DNA of 5,636 nucleotides from a bacterium (GTDB lineage Bacteria; Spirochaetota; UBA4802; UBA5550). Below, piece after piece: positions 5,572-5,636 of the stretch. The stretch covers positions 1-5,636 of the forward strand of contig JAAENB010000164.1 of assembly GCA_024224995.1 (NCBI GenBank), in the 5' to 3' direction. Under the pieces are notes generated by a model that saw nothing but the letters and a program-made list of their open reading frames with translations, was not told the DNA's origin and did no database searches. Made by a program: the position numbers and the translations under genes. The stretch's first letter is position 1. Each line of letters begins with the position of its first letter.

Positions 5572-5636
5572 TCAGACTTTCCCTGCCGTTAACCATTGTC
5601 TGAACTGTGATTGCTGTGATTTCTGTGATTATTATG

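Larger units (their letters stand above)
5361..5636. repeat. Array of 9-bp CTGTGATTN-type units in three blocks
   Basis: Block 1 (5361-5409) holds CTGTGATTG, CTGTGATTT, CTGTGATTA, TTATGATTA, TTA, TTATGATTC. Block 2 starts at 5484 with the same first two units and then degenerates. Block 3 (5604-5636) repeats the first 33 bases of block 1 exactly and runs off the window. Block starts are 123 and 120 bp apart. Inverted versions (ATCACAGA at 5410-5417, AATCACAG at 5563-5570) follow blocks 1 and 2, and the spacers share a TTCCCTG/TTTCCCTG...GTTAA segment. This is a higher-order intergenic repeat, not a CRISPR: units are far too short and adjacent. Confidence 0.85.

Noticed and set aside
5361..5636. 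CRISPR array
   Set aside because: Units are 9 bp and adjacent, the larger blocks have related rather than unique spacers, and no cas gene is in view.
5558..5636. ATG-started + frame running off the window, reading MGITVQTFPAVNHC and then Cys/Asp repeats
   Set aside because: No ribosome binding site, made almost wholly of array sequence, and truncated by the window end, so it cannot be supported as a gene.

Overview
The window is an AT-rich bacterial segment that looks chromosomal and accessory. It holds one rightward gene, a convergent leftward gene pair, and much repeated non-coding DNA. The style of the proteins (a lipoprotein with an FN3-like module of the 'TPAWSWG...YVQAGNDAGDWS' type, short loose lipoboxes such as ILSC, several unknown surface proteins) suggests a spirochaete, possibly Treponema-like. 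That assignment rests on recalled protein style and is only moderately confident; no marker gene is present.

Layout. Bases 1-240 hold compact hairpins, an 11-bp inverted repeat and a possible 28-codon ORF that looks like a signal peptide cut off by a stop. Bases 241-533 are non-coding and must contain the promoter of the next gene. Bases 534-1886 (+) encode a lipoprotein with one Ig/FN3-like module and a six-bladed Kelch propeller. Bases 1887-2039 between the converging genes carry a terminator for the Kelch gene, a 56-bp dispersed repeat and a 71-nt hairpin facing the leftward genes. Bases 5191-3020 (-) encode a 723-residue protein with three Ig-like repeats, a Lys/Thr-rich linker and a long beta-rich C-terminal region, with no signal peptide. 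Bases 3020-2040 (-) encode a lipoprotein of unknown function whose GTG start shares one base with the preceding stop (TAGTG). Bases 5192-5360 are upstream DNA ending in the second copy of the 56-bp repeat. Bases 5361-5636 are an array of 9-bp CTGTGATTN-type units in three blocks, running off the window end.

How it fits together. The two leftward genes form a translationally coupled unit: an Ig-repeat protein of uncertain export route and a membrane-anchored lipoprotein. Two nearly identical 56-bp direct repeats bracket this unit about 3.4 kb apart, so it may behave as a cassette. The Ig-repeat gene contains a recent 297-bp tandem duplication that is out of register with the domain boundaries. 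No defence system, CRISPR array, transposase, tRNA or rRNA gene was recognised.
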